64,000 nt of DNA from an uncultured Clostridia bacterium (lineage in GTDB: Bacteria > Bacillota > Clostridia > Oscillospirales > Acutalibacteraceae): NCBI GenBank assembly GCA_947627725.1, contig CANQXE010000003.1, positions 89,000 through 152,999 on the forward strand, written 5' to 3'. The position numbers and the translations under genes are program-made. The notes beneath the pieces are model-generated. The model had not been told where the DNA came from. It saw nothing but the letters and a program-made list of their open reading frames with translations, and did not search any database. Shown here piece by piece: positions 17,821 to 26,417 of the stretch; the stretch's first letter is position 1; each line of letters begins with the position of its first letter.

Positions 17821-19410
17821 TTATTCTTCCGCAATATAATTTTTGTTAAGGGATTCTATTGTTTTAACCGTTTCATCTATGACGGTATTAAACCTTTCGC
17901 TCTTGTCGCCCGAAAGGTAAACAACCGTATATTTTTGCTCATCATATTTTCCGTCGTCATCAAGGAACATCGGAACTCTGTATGCCTTTTCCTCAAATTC
18001 GGACTTATAGGTGTATTCATTGTCAATATAATACTGCATATAGCCGTATTCCGATTCGGTTCTTGCGCTGAATATCGGCTCAAATTCCTCGTTTTTATTA
18101 ATCCTGTAAATTCTTGACGAGGCAGTATATGTGTACTCGCTCTCAAACGAATATGAATTTGTGCAGATGTCAACGGTATTATTTGATTTCTGAAGCATTA
18201 CATAGTTCGTTTCATTATCGGACATAAGATTTGAAACGGAGTCTTTGCTGAATATTTTTTTAGCGACGGTGCCGTTCCAGCTGTAAACCTCCATACAGTA
18301 TGTCGGCTCCTCGATAACAATATATTCGCCTGTATAGTAGTTGGTAGCGCTTTGCTTAACCTGTTTTCTGTAAGCAATAAAAAGCTCGTCATTGCCGTCA
18401 TTGTTGAAATCAACCAGTTTTACAAGCGCAACGCCGTCGATATAGGATTTGCCGTTTTCTGTTTTAAGCTTTGCCTTGCCGTATTGTTCATTTCTGTTTT
18501 CAATCACCTGATAATAAGCCTCCGCCTTGAGCTTTTCAGGCGTTTTTTGGCTTTCAATATTTACAACTGACACAGTGGCAAAGCTGTCTATATTTGCGGT
18601 GACAATATCGGTTATTGCATCTGCGCGCGACTTTTTGATAACGGACAGCTTAATTGTTTCAAAATCCTGCGCGTTAATTTTACCGTTAACCGAATAGATG
18701 TTATTTTTATAATCGTAATCACAGGCTGAAGTTTTGATAAAGCTGTCTTTTTTAAATGCATAAAGGCTGACTTTTTCGGGCGCGGTTTTTTCGGATTTAC
18801 ATATATAATATTTATTGTTTTTGTGGTACAAACCTATCCAGCTTCCGTCCCTTTCGTCCTGAGTGGAATTAGCCTCCTCGCTGTATACTTTTGTAAACTC
18901 TTTTTTGACGTAGCTCCATACCTCAAGCGTGTAGACGTTTTTGTTGTTATAAACCACCATAAGCTCGTCACGTCCGTCATGGTCAAAATCCATCTGCCTT
19001 GCGTAGCAGAGACCTGTGAGCCTTGCCATATCTTTTCCGTAAGTGTCGTCGGGCATACTTTCCCATTTAACAGAGCCGTAGTCGGTTATATAATCGGTGC
19101 ATACCTTTCCGGCGTCTGTATAAAACTGATCGTTTTTTTTATTCTGCGAATTAATTGTGTGGCTGAAAATAAAAATAAATATGATAACAACGATTATAAA
19201 TAAAATGAAAGCACCAAGCTTAAGTGACAGCTTTTTAAGGTTAGGGAACTTATTGAGCTCTTTAATATCATTGAGGATTTCACCGCTGACAAGCTGTTGA
19301 AATAAGCCCTTCGCCTTTAGAATTAAAGAATGAAAATCAATTTTCGGCGTAATGTTTTCTTTAGAATTTATTTCTTCCGGCTCATCGTCAAAATAATTGT
19401 ATCTTCTCAC
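17821..19410 (-). CDS. Single-pass membrane protein with FG-GAP/VCBS-like calcium-type motifs
   Basis: A 529-residue protein of unknown function. Residues 1-64 are hydrophilic and would be cytoplasmic, residues about 65-85 form one membrane helix (LGAFILFIIVVIIFIFIF), and the rest is exported. The outer part repeats the motif (D/N)-x-D-x-D/N-G-x-(D/N)-E-L, seen as MDFDHDGRDELMVVY and LVDFNNDGNDELFIAY. This is typical of beta-propeller-like or calcium-binding repeat proteins found outside clostridial cells. The start is GTG 19410 with AGGTGGAG upstream. A TTGATA-17-TAAAAT promoter can be read just upstream. It stands alone between a bidirectional terminator and tRNA-Gly. Role unknown. Confidence 0.75.
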   Translation of the reverse strand: MRRYNYFDDEPEEINSKENITPKIDFHSLILKAKGLFQQLVSGEILNDIKELNKFPNLKKLSLKLGAFILFIIVVIIFIFIFSHTINSQNKKNDQFYTDAGKVCTDYITDYGSVKWESMPDDTYGKDMARLTGLCYARQMDFDHDGRDELMVVYNNKNVYTLEVWSYVKKEFTKVYSEEANSTQDERDGSWIGLYHKNNKYYICKSEKTAPEKVSLYAFKKDSFIKTSACDYDYKNNIYSVNGKINAQDFETIKLSVIKKSRADAITDIVTANIDSFATVSVVNIESQKTPEKLKAEAYYQVIENRNEQYGKAKLKTENGKSYIDGVALVKLVDFNNDGNDELFIAYRKQVKQSATNYYTGEYIVIEEPTYCMEVYSWNGTVAKKIFSKDSVSNLMSDNETNYVMLQKSNNTVDICTNSYSFESEYTYTASSRIYRINKNEEFEPIFSARTESEYGYMQYYIDNEYTYKSEFEEKAYRVPMFLDDDGKYDEQKYTVVYLSGDKSERFNTVIDETVKTIESLNKNYIAEE

Positions 19411-19561
19411 GGCTCCACCTCGCTTTCAGGCTGAATTTTATTTATAATTTAGTGATTATTTTACCATAAATTGCATTATATATCAACTATGCAAATCAAA
19501 TTCAAGCCCGGATTTGGTTTAATCCGGTTATATAATTAATATATGTGTTTTCAGTAAAGAA

Positions 19562-19592
19562 AATACCGCATAGGGACAATCCTTATGCGGTA
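19562..19592 (-). terminator. Terminator of tRNA-Gly
   Basis: AATACCGCATA and TATGCGGTATT pair perfectly across a short loop. On the minus strand the hairpin directly follows the tRNA 3' end and is followed by TTTCTTT. Confidence 0.8.
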
Positions 19593-19598
19593 TTATTT

Positions 19599-19674
19599 TG
19601 GAGCGGATGACGAGGCTCGAACTCGCTACCTCAACCTTGGCAAGGTTGCGCTCTACCGGGTGAGCTACATCCGC
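19599..19674 (-). tRNA. tRNA-Gly (anticodon GCC)
   Basis: On the minus strand the acceptor strands GCGGATG and CATCCGC pair fully, the D-arm is GCTC..GAGC, the anticodon arm CAACC-TTGCCAA-GGTTG carries GCC, and the T-arm contains the GTTCGAGCC sequence. The 3' CCA is encoded (19599-19601). All invariant positions are present, so it looks functional. Confidence 0.97.
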
Positions 19675-19808
19675 AAATGCAAGTGTAATTATACATACAG
19701 GAATTGACTTTGTCAAGTGATTTTAATAATTTTGTTTAAAATATATGTTTACATATCCGCTTATTTTTGATAAAATAAAAGTCTGAATTTATGAGAGGAG
19801 ATGTTTGT

Positions 19809-20801
19809 GTGGACTACCGTGTTATGCCCTTCGGCAACGTGTGGAGCAACGGGATTTTTAATGTTCCAAACGACCTTGCCGACAAGTATTTGAAGCTGGC
19901 AAGCGAGTATCAGCTCAAAGCGCTGCTTTATATTCTGAGAAACGGCGGTCAGGCATCCTCCTCTATGATAGCGAAGGCGCTCGGTCAGACCGCTTCGGAT
20001 ATTGATGACCTGCTGGAGTTCTGGGTTGAAGAGAATATTATTGCTGTTGACGGTCAAAAGTTTAATGTTCTGCCGAAGGCGGAGGAAAAGCCAAAGGAGC
20101 AGGAGAAGAAAAAAGCCATACGAGAAACGCTTTCAGCCCCGAGACTGACGCCGAAGGATATTGTCGTCTTTTCAAGAGAAGATGAAACTATACGCTTTCT
20201 TCTTTCCGAAGCGCAGACCGTTTTAGGCAGAACAATCAGCCACGCCGAACAGGAAATGCTTGTCAATATGGTGCATTACTACGGGCTGAGGGTTGAAGTC
20301 ATTTTAATGATACTTGAATTTTACCGGGGTGAAAAGGAACGGGGAAAATCAATCGGTATTTCATATGTGAATTCAATGGCAAAAAACTGGGCTGAGGAGG
20401 GCATCAACTCCATTGCGGACGCGGAAAATAAGCTTCAGGACATTGCAAGAAGCGACAGGCTCTGGAACGAAATTGTCGCGGTAACGGGTATCCGCCACAG
20501 GCGCCCGACTGCAAAGCAGCGTGAAATGATTGATACTTGGTTTAGGGATTTTAACATTGAAATGATTACCCTTGCCGCAGATATTATGAAGGAAAATATA
20601 CCCGAACCGTCGCTTGCATACATAAATAAAATTTTAAAGGAATGGAAGAAAAAGGAGATTTTCTCGCCTGCGCAGGTTCAGGCTGAGCAGGAGGCTTTTG
20701 CAAAGAGCAAAACAGAGAAGAATTCTGACAAGCTAAAAAGCAAGCCGTCATACAATCTGGAAAAAATCAAAAAAGAGGCAATGGAAAATACAGAAATATA
20801 A
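19809..20801 (+). CDS. DnaD-domain primosome protein
   Basis: About 330 residues. The N-terminal part is a winged-helix-like region (QLKALLYILRNGGQASSSMIAKALG) and is followed by two DnaB_2/DnaD-type helical domains (about 115-200 and 210-290; note YGLRVEVILMILEFY and ISYVNSMAKNWAEEGI, and FNIEMITLAADIMKEN). Such proteins remodel origin or restart DNA for helicase loading in Firmicutes. The start is GTG 19809, with AGAGGAG 8 bp upstream; ATG 19791 overlaps that ribosome binding site. The next gene, 19 bp on, is the ATP-dependent helicase loader, so the two form a primosome unit. Confidence 0.85.
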   Translation: MDYRVMPFGNVWSNGIFNVPNDLADKYLKLASEYQLKALLYILRNGGQASSSMIAKALGQTASDIDDLLEFWVEENIIAVDGQKFNVLPKAEEKPKEQEKKKAIRETLSAPRLTPKDIVVFSREDETIRFLLSEAQTVLGRTISHAEQEMLVNMVHYYGLRVEVILMILEFYRGEKERGKSIGISYVNSMAKNWAEEGINSIADAENKLQDIARSDRLWNEIVAVTGIRHRRPTAKQREMIDTWFRDFNIEMITLAADIMKENIPEPSLAYINKILKEWKKKEIFSPAQVQAEQEAFAKSKTEKNSDKLKSKPSYNLEKIKKEAMENTEI

Positions 20802-20820
20802 TCAATAAGGAGGTGCGTTT

Positions 20821-21795
20821 ATGCCGTATTCACAGGACGTTTATAATCGGGCAATCCAAATTCTTGAGCGTAGGCGGGAGCAGGCAAACACTGAGGCGCA
20901 GGAGCGTTTTGACGAAATCAGTGAAAAGCTTCCCGAGCTTGAAAAAATTCAGCGGGAGCTTGCCCGGATAGGTCTTAATATATCAAAAGTATTCCTTTAC
21001 AGCTCAGACAAGCAGGCTGATATAAAACAGCTTATGCAGGAAAGCCTTTCCTTACAGGAACGGAAAAAAGCTGTTTTGACCAAAAACGGTTACAGCGAAA
21101 ATGCGCTTGATGTGCAGTACACCTGCCCTGTTTGTAAAGATACGGGTTTTATCAAAAACAGGCGCTGCAAATGCCATACAGAGCTGTTAAAGGATATTGA
21201 ACGCAGCAGGATTGCGAAAATAGCGCCTATTGAGGAATGCACCTTTGATACATTTGATGTAAACTACTATCCCCAGCAGATTATGGAAAACGGAATTTCA
21301 CCGAGAGATAAGGCGGAGAAAATAAAAAACAGTTGTAGCAAATATGCCGTGAATTTTAACACCTCCGCAAAAAGCATTATGTTTATGGGCGGTACGGGAC
21401 TGGGCAAAACCCACCTGTCACTCGCGATTGCGAATGTTGTTATCAATAAAGGATACAGCGTTGTATACGGAACGGCGCAAAACATTTTAAGAGATTTGCA
21501 GAATGAAAATTTCGGCAGGGATGATGCTTTATTATATTATGAAAAAGCGGTGCTTACCTGCGACTTGCTCATAATTGATGATTTGGGTACGGAGTATAAA
21601 AACGCATACACGGCAGCGTGCCTTTATAACATTATCAATTCACGGCTCGGCGCAAAGCTTCCAACAATAATTTCAACAAACTTTTCTCTTGACGAGCTTG
21701 AGGAAAAGTATGACCAGCGTATTACTTCAAGAATAACAGGCGAGTACAGACAGCTTGTATTAGTTGGTAACGATATCAGGTATATGAAGGATTGA
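20821..21795 (+). CDS. DnaC/DnaI-like replicative helicase loader ATPase
   Basis: A 324-residue AAA+ ATPase. Residues 1-95 form a coiled-coil-like region, then CPVCKDTGFIKNRRCKCH (about 101-118) gives a zinc-ribbon-like cluster as in DnaI. The ATPase core has Walker A GGTGLGKTHL (about 190) and Walker B LLIIDDLGTE, and the C-terminus has an arginine-finger-like RITSRITGEY. This is the standard architecture of DnaI/DnaC loaders that place the DnaB/DnaC helicase on DNA. ATG 20821 follows AAGGAGGTGCGTTT. It is transcribed with the DnaD-like gene. Confidence 0.92.
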   Translation: MPYSQDVYNRAIQILERRREQANTEAQERFDEISEKLPELEKIQRELARIGLNISKVFLYSSDKQADIKQLMQESLSLQERKKAVLTKNGYSENALDVQYTCPVCKDTGFIKNRRCKCHTELLKDIERSRIAKIAPIEECTFDTFDVNYYPQQIMENGISPRDKAEKIKNSCSKYAVNFNTSAKSIMFMGGTGLGKTHLSLAIANVVINKGYSVVYGTAQNILRDLQNENFGRDDALLYYEKAVLTCDLLIIDDLGTEYKNAYTAACLYNIINSRLGAKLPTIISTNFSLDELEEKYDQRITSRITGEYRQLVLVGNDIRYMKD

Positions 21796-21797
21796 TT

Positions 21798-22376
21798 ATG
21801 AGAGAATATTATATTAAATTAAAGAATTTATCGCTTATCACAATTGTCGCAGGATTAATAATCGGAATTGTGCTTTTGTTAAAGCCCGACGAAACCGTGC
21901 AGATTGTCAGTATTCTTTGCGGAGCAACGGTGATTTTGCTCGGCGCGGGGGCGTGGATTTCATATTTTGCAAAAATGCAATCAACAGTTTTAGCTATTCT
22001 CGGCACGCTTGCAATCATTTCAGGAATAGTAATTTGTGTAAAATATAAAAGTATTATAACCGTTGTGCTTTTCCTTTTCGGAATATTTGTTCTTGTCAGC
22101 GGAGTAGTCGATTTTATATCGGCTATTGACGCACGGAGAAACGATTTAAAAAGCTGGCTTGTTTCCCTTCTGATGTCTGTTGTAACAATCATTCTCGGTA
22201 TTATTGTTATTGTAAATCCGTTTGACAGCGTAATGGTGCTCACAAGACTTCTCGGAATAAGCCTTGTTATTTATGCGGTTATGGATTTTATAACCTTTAT
22301 TCAAGTAAGAAAAATTGTAAAATATAACATCAATCCGCAGATTGATGTTGAGGCTCAGGAGTATACAGATGAATGA
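21798..22376 (+). CDS. HdeD/DUF308-family membrane protein
   Basis: A 192-residue protein with six hydrophobic helices in a two-fold repeated pattern, typical of the HdeD-like DUF308 family (acid-resistance protein HdeD in E. coli; function in Firmicutes unknown). The hydrophobic stretches LITIVAGLIIGIVLLLKP, VLAILGTLAIISGIVI, ITVVLFLFGIFVLVSGV and VTIILGIIVIVNP are visible. ATG 21798 is preceded by AAGGA within the end of the helicase-loader gene, 2 bp after its stop, so it is probably co-transcribed. A strong terminator follows. Confidence 0.8.
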   Translation: MREYYIKLKNLSLITIVAGLIIGIVLLLKPDETVQIVSILCGATVILLGAGAWISYFAKMQSTVLAILGTLAIISGIVICVKYKSIITVVLFLFGIFVLVSGVVDFISAIDARRNDLKSWLVSLLMSVVTIILGIIVIVNPFDSVMVLTRLLGISLVIYAVMDFITFIQVRKIVKYNINPQIDVEAQEYTDE

Positions 22377-22379
22377 GAA

Positions 22380-22412
22380 AGACCGCCGCTGAATTAGCGG
22401 CGGTCTTTGATA
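22380..22412 (+). terminator. Terminator after the HdeD-like gene
   Basis: GACCGCCGCT pairs with AGCGGCGGTC around a 5-nt loop, followed by TTTGATATTTTT. It is placed between convergent genes. Confidence 0.9.
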
Positions 22413-22415
22413 TTT

Positions 22416-23333
22416 TTATTCTTCTTCAAAATCAGTATAAATCTGTTTCTGACTTTCCTTGGGTGAGTACTGCCAGCGGCTGATATGCCCTTCATCTATG
22501 TAGTATTTCAGCGGCGCGGGCTTTGCGATTTCGTTAAAGGTTTCAACGACCACAAGCTTGATTTTCATTTTTGAGGGAATAACGGATTTAACGTAAACGG
22601 CAACCTGCTGACCGATAAAGAGATTATCCTGCGGCTCGGCAAGTCCCGCGAGATTCGGCGCAAGCTCAACAAAAACGCCGTAATCCTCAATGCTTCTTAC
22701 AACGCCTGTTACCGTTTCGCCGGGTGAAAAATTATCAGCGTTTTCCTCCCAGCTTCCGAGCAGCTCTTTTAGTGAAAAGGTCATTTTGTCGGGTTCTTTC
22801 TTTCTTAGCACAACCTTGATATTCTGCCCCTCGGTAAGCCTTTCATTCGGATGTGTGATTCGTGATACGGACAGCATATCAATGGGTATAAGCGCATTAA
22901 TGCCCGCTCCTATATCAATAAAAGCGCCGAATTTTTCAAGGTGGGTAACACGCGCGTCAATCACATCGCCGACAATCAGCTTACTCAGATATTCGTTCAG
23001 GCACCTTAGCTGAACAGCACGGCGTGACAGAATTGCAAGATTGTTGTCATATATATCCCGCTGAAAGCCGAGAACGGTAAAGCATACGCTTTTGTTTACC
23101 TTTGAGATAAGCGCAATGTCGCGCACAGTGCCGTCGTCAATTCCGACGGCTCCCTCAACTCTCGGAATAATACCGCGCACCGCTCCTAAATCAACGTGCA
23201 GATTATGCTCCCTGTCGCAGAGCAATACCTTTGATTCAAGCACCTTGCCCTGTATCATAGCTGCCTTTAATTCATCAACCGATTCAAACTGCTTTGATAA
23301 TTCCTGATTTTTCCCCTCCGGGTAAAATTTCAT
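22416..23333 (-). CDS. S1-domain RNA-binding protein (ribosomal protein S1-like)
   Basis: A 305-residue protein with three S1-type OB folds: residues about 28-110 (less conserved), 118-190 (GDVIDARVTHLEKFGAFIDI) and 205-270 (GETVTGVVRSIEDYGVFVEL). These match S1-like proteins in Clostridia that lack the full six-domain S1 of proteobacteria. A role in mRNA binding at the ribosome or in RNA turnover is likely. ATG 23333 follows GAGAGTGATGTT. It is monocistronic and diverges from the DUF951-prfA operon. Confidence 0.85.
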   Translation of the reverse strand: MKFYPEGKNQELSKQFESVDELKAAMIQGKVLESKVLLCDREHNLHVDLGAVRGIIPRVEGAVGIDDGTVRDIALISKVNKSVCFTVLGFQRDIYDNNLAILSRRAVQLRCLNEYLSKLIVGDVIDARVTHLEKFGAFIDIGAGINALIPIDMLSVSRITHPNERLTEGQNIKVVLRKKEPDKMTFSLKELLGSWEENADNFSPGETVTGVVRSIEDYGVFVELAPNLAGLAEPQDNLFIGQQVAVYVKSVIPSKMKIKLVVVETFNEIAKPAPLKYYIDEGHISRWQYSPKESQKQIYTDFEEE

Positions 23334-23490
23334 AACATCACTCTCTTTTTAATGATAATTAAATATATGTTGAAAAATTACGCATAATTCACATATGAGG
23401 AAAATTCTGACTGACTTATCGTTCTCTATATTGTAAAAATTTAAAACAGGTGTTATAATAATTAGAATTATAATTAGTATAGGTGACGTT

Positions 23491-23670
23491 ATGAATCTGG
23501 AGCTTGGTGATATTGTTATAATGAAAAAACCGCATCCATGCGGTTCAAAGGAATTTGAAATAACACGTCTGGGTGTTGATTATAAGCTGAAATGCTGCGG
23601 CTGCGGACACGAGATTATGATACCCAGAATCAAGGCGGAAAAAAGCATAAAACGCAAAAAAGAGGATTAA
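23491..23670 (+). CDS. DUF951 family small Cys-rich protein
   Basis: A 59-residue protein. [17 protein letters not shown], then [15 protein letters not shown] match the DUF951 family, which is universal in Firmicutes. Cys17, 35, 36 and 38 and the neighbouring His could bind zinc. The biochemical role is unknown. ATG 23491 follows AGGTGACGTT. It ends 2 bp before prfA, whose ribosome binding site (AGAGGA) lies inside this gene's 3' end, so the two are coupled. Confidence 0.88.
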   Translation: MNLELGDIVIMKKPHPCGSKEFEITRLGVDYKLKCCGCGHEIMIPRIKAEKSIKRKKED

Positions 23671-23672
23671 GT

Positions 23673-24749
23673 ATGATTGAAAAGCTTATTGAGGTTGAAA
23701 AAAGATTTGAAGAGGTAAACGGGCTGGTATGCAATCCCGATATTGTTTCAGACCAGGAAAAATATACAAAGCTTATGAAAGAGCTCAAGCATCTCACCCC
23801 TGTTGTTGAAAAGTTCAGAGAATATAAAAAGGCGGAGGAAACCTTTAATGAGTCAAAGCTTATGCTTGACGAGGGCGGTATGGACGATGATTTTGCGCAG
23901 ATGGTAAGAGAGGAATTTGAGCAGAGCAAGCAGGATATGGAGCGTATCACGGAGGAGCTAAAGGTTCTTCTTTTACCGCGTGACCCCAACGACGACAAGA
24001 ATGTTATCATTGAAATCCGAGGCGGTGCGGGAGGAGAGGAGAGCGCTCTTTTTGCGGGCGTTCTGTTCCGTATGTATTCAATGTATGCCGAGGCAAAGGG
24101 ATATAAAACAGAGGTTTTAAACGCGAACGAAACGGGTCTCGGCGGATATAAGGAAATCAGCTTTTCGGTTGAGGGTGACGGCGCTTATTCCCGATTTAAG
24201 TTTGAATCGGGAGTTCACCGTGTTCAGCGTGTGCCTGAAACTGAGAGCCAGGGCAGAATTCATACATCGACAACGACTGTCGCCGTTTTGCCTGAGGCAG
24301 AGGAGGTTGATTTTGAAATCAATCCGAAGGATTTGCAGATTGACACCTTCCGTTCGTCGGGTGCGGGCGGACAGCATATCAACAAAACCTCATCCGCAAT
24401 CCGTATCACCCATATTCCTACAGGCACGGTAGTCGAGTGTCAGGATGAACGCTCTCAGCATAAAAATAAGGAAAAGGCGCTTAAGGTTTTGCGTTCACGT
24501 CTTTATGACGCGGAAAAGGCAAAGCATGACGCTGAAATTGCGGGTGAACGGAAATCACAGGTAGGCACAGGCGACAGAAGCGAGAGGATAAGAACATATA
24601 ACTATCCGCAGGGACGCGTGACAGACCATCGAATAGGGCTTACGATTTACAAGTTAGAGCAGTTTATAAACGGTGATTTGGACGAAATGATTGACGCTCT
24701 GATTACTGCCGATACAGCCGAAAAGCTCAAAGCGCAGGGAGAAGATTAA
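23673..24749 (+). CDS. prfA: Peptide chain release factor 1
   Basis: A 358-residue class I release factor that reads UAA and UAG and hydrolyses peptidyl-tRNA on the ribosome. Seen: the GGQ catalytic loop in [17 protein letters not shown], the preceding [18 protein letters not shown] region, and the C-terminal [14 protein letters not shown]. The length is normal. The start at ATG 23673 follows AGAGGATTAAGT; longer in-frame readings from 23592 run through the DUF951 gene and are not real. Confidence 0.97.
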   Translation: MIEKLIEVEKRFEEVNGLVCNPDIVSDQEKYTKLMKELKHLTPVVEKFREYKKAEETFNESKLMLDEGGMDDDFAQMVREEFEQSKQDMERITEELKVLLLPRDPNDDKNVIIEIRGGAGGEESALFAGVLFRMYSMYAEAKGYKTEVLNANETGLGGYKEISFSVEGDGAYSRFKFESGVHRVQRVPETESQGRIHTSTTTVAVLPEAEEVDFEINPKDLQIDTFRSSGAGGQHINKTSSAIRITHIPTGTVVECQDERSQHKNKEKALKVLRSRLYDAEKAKHDAEIAGERKSQVGTGDRSERIRTYNYPQGRVTDHRIGLTIYKLEQFINGDLDEMIDALITADTAEKLKAQGED

Positions 24750-24848
24750 TATTTTTTTCTGAGTATTTGAAAGAATATTTGTTTCGTGTAAAAGTTTTGA
24801 AAACAAAAATCATTAACTGATAAATATAATCAGGAATAAATAAGATAT

Positions 24849-26417
24849 ATGAAAACTAAGATTTTATCTACAAGTGAATATGACATTGCTCTTGCGGGTG
24901 AAATTATCAGAAACGGCGGGCTTGTTGCCTTTCCTACCGAAACGGTATATGGGTTAGGCGCAAACGCGCTTGATGAAAACGCGGTTAAAAAAATTTATGA
25001 GGCTAAGGGCAGACCGAGTGATAATCCTCTCATTGTTCATATAAGCGAAAAGGAGGATCTTGCTCCCTTGGTTAAGGAAATCACTCCAAAGGCGCAGGCG
25101 CTTATTGACGCCTTTTTCCCTGCACCTCTTACGATTATTCTGCCTAAGAGCGATTTGGTGGGAAATACCGTCAGCGGAGGACTTGATACGGTAGCTGTGC
25201 GTATGCCTGAAAACGATACCGCAAGAAGACTGATTAAAACCGCAGGCTGTCCGATTGCCGCGCCGAGCGCAAACACGTCGGGTCTGCCTTCACCGACAAA
25301 GGCAAAGTATGTTATTGATGATATGAACGGTAAAATTGACGCGATAATCGACGGCGGCGATTGTAAATTCGGTGTGGAGTCAACCGTTATTACACTTGCG
25401 GCAGACCCTCCCTCTATTCTGAGACCGGGTGCGGTAACCAAGGAAATGATTGAAACCGTTATAGGCAGGGTGAATGTTGACCGTGCGGTTTTAGAGGGTA
25501 TGGATAATAGTCAGACGGCAGCGTCTCCGGGTATGAAATACAAGCACTATGCCCCTAAGGCAAAGGTGATTATCGTAGACGCCGATAAAAAAGCATATGA
25601 GGATTTTGTCAATTCAAGAAAAAACGCCTTTGCGCTTTGCTTTGAGGGTGATAATGTCAATATACCAAAGCTGACCTATGGAAAAGAGAACGATGATTTA
25701 TCACAGGCGAGGGAGCTTTTTGACGCACTGAGACGGCTTGATGAAATGGGCGCGGAAAAGGTCTACGCAAGAATACCGAATACCGACGGTGTCGGTATGG
25801 CTGTTTACAACAGGCTCATAAGAGCCGCCGCATTCAAAATAATTGATTTGAAAAAACCGTTTTTTATAGGGCTTACAGGGCAGACCGGTGCGGGCAAGGG
25901 ATATGTTTGCCGGTACCTGTCAAGACTCGGCTTTAATATTCTTGACAGTGACAGATACGTAAAAAAAATTTATGAAAATAATCCCGCTCTTTTAAAGAAA
26001 CTTGCGGAAGAATTCGGGAATGATATATTAGTGAACGGAAGACTTGACAGAAAAAGGCTTGCGGATATTGCCTTTTCGTCAAAGGAAAACACGAAAAGGC
26101 TCAATGAAATTGTTCACCCCGAGGTTATTTCGCTTTGTGAAAAAGAGGCAAAGCCGCCTGCTGTTCTGGATGCGCCCCAGCTTTTTGAGGCAAACGCGCA
26201 GTCACGCTGTTATAAGGTGATAAGCGTTGTTGCTTCTTATGAAACAAGACTTAAAAGGATTTTGTTAAGAGACGGCATAACAAAAGAACAGGCGGACGCA
26301 AGAATTAACGCACAGCTTGGCGAAGAATACTATAAAAATAATTCCGACTTTGTTATTTATAACAACGGAGAAAATATTGAAAAACAAATTGAAAAAATTA
26401 TGGAGGAAATACTATGA
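24849..26417 (+). CDS. Fusion of threonylcarbamoyl-AMP synthase (Sua5/TsaC) and dephospho-CoA kinase (CoaE)
   Basis: A 522-residue two-enzyme protein. Residues 1-200 are the YrdC/Sua5 domain (LVAFPTETVYGLGANAL, KGRPSDNPLIVHI, PSANTSGLPSPT), which makes threonylcarbamoyl-AMP for the t6A modification of tRNA. Residues about 215-335 are the Sua5 C-terminal domain (SPGMKYKHYAPKAKV). Residues about 338-522 form dephospho-CoA kinase, the last step of CoA synthesis, with P-loop GLTGQTGAGKG, the acceptor motif LDSDRYV, and the substrate region EIVHPEVISLCEKE. There is no stop or frameshift between the parts and no internal ribosome binding site, so this is a genuine fusion. It overlaps the aminopeptidase gene by 4 bp. 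Confidence 0.92.
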   Translation: MKTKILSTSEYDIALAGEIIRNGGLVAFPTETVYGLGANALDENAVKKIYEAKGRPSDNPLIVHISEKEDLAPLVKEITPKAQALIDAFFPAPLTIILPKSDLVGNTVSGGLDTVAVRMPENDTARRLIKTAGCPIAAPSANTSGLPSPTKAKYVIDDMNGKIDAIIDGGDCKFGVESTVITLAADPPSILRPGAVTKEMIETVIGRVNVDRAVLEGMDNSQTAASPGMKYKHYAPKAKVIIVDADKKAYEDFVNSRKNAFALCFEGDNVNIPKLTYGKENDDLSQARELFDALRRLDEMGAEKVYARIPNTDGVGMAVYNRLIRAAAFKIIDLKKPFFIGLTGQTGAGKGYVCRYLSRLGFNILDSDRYVKKIYENNPALLKKLAEEFGNDILVNGRLDRKRLADIAFSSKENTKRLNEIVHPEVISLCEKEAKPPAVLDAPQLFEANAQSRCYKVISVVASYETRLKRILLRDGITKEQADARINAQLGEEYYKNNSDFVIYNNGENIEKQIEKIMEEIL

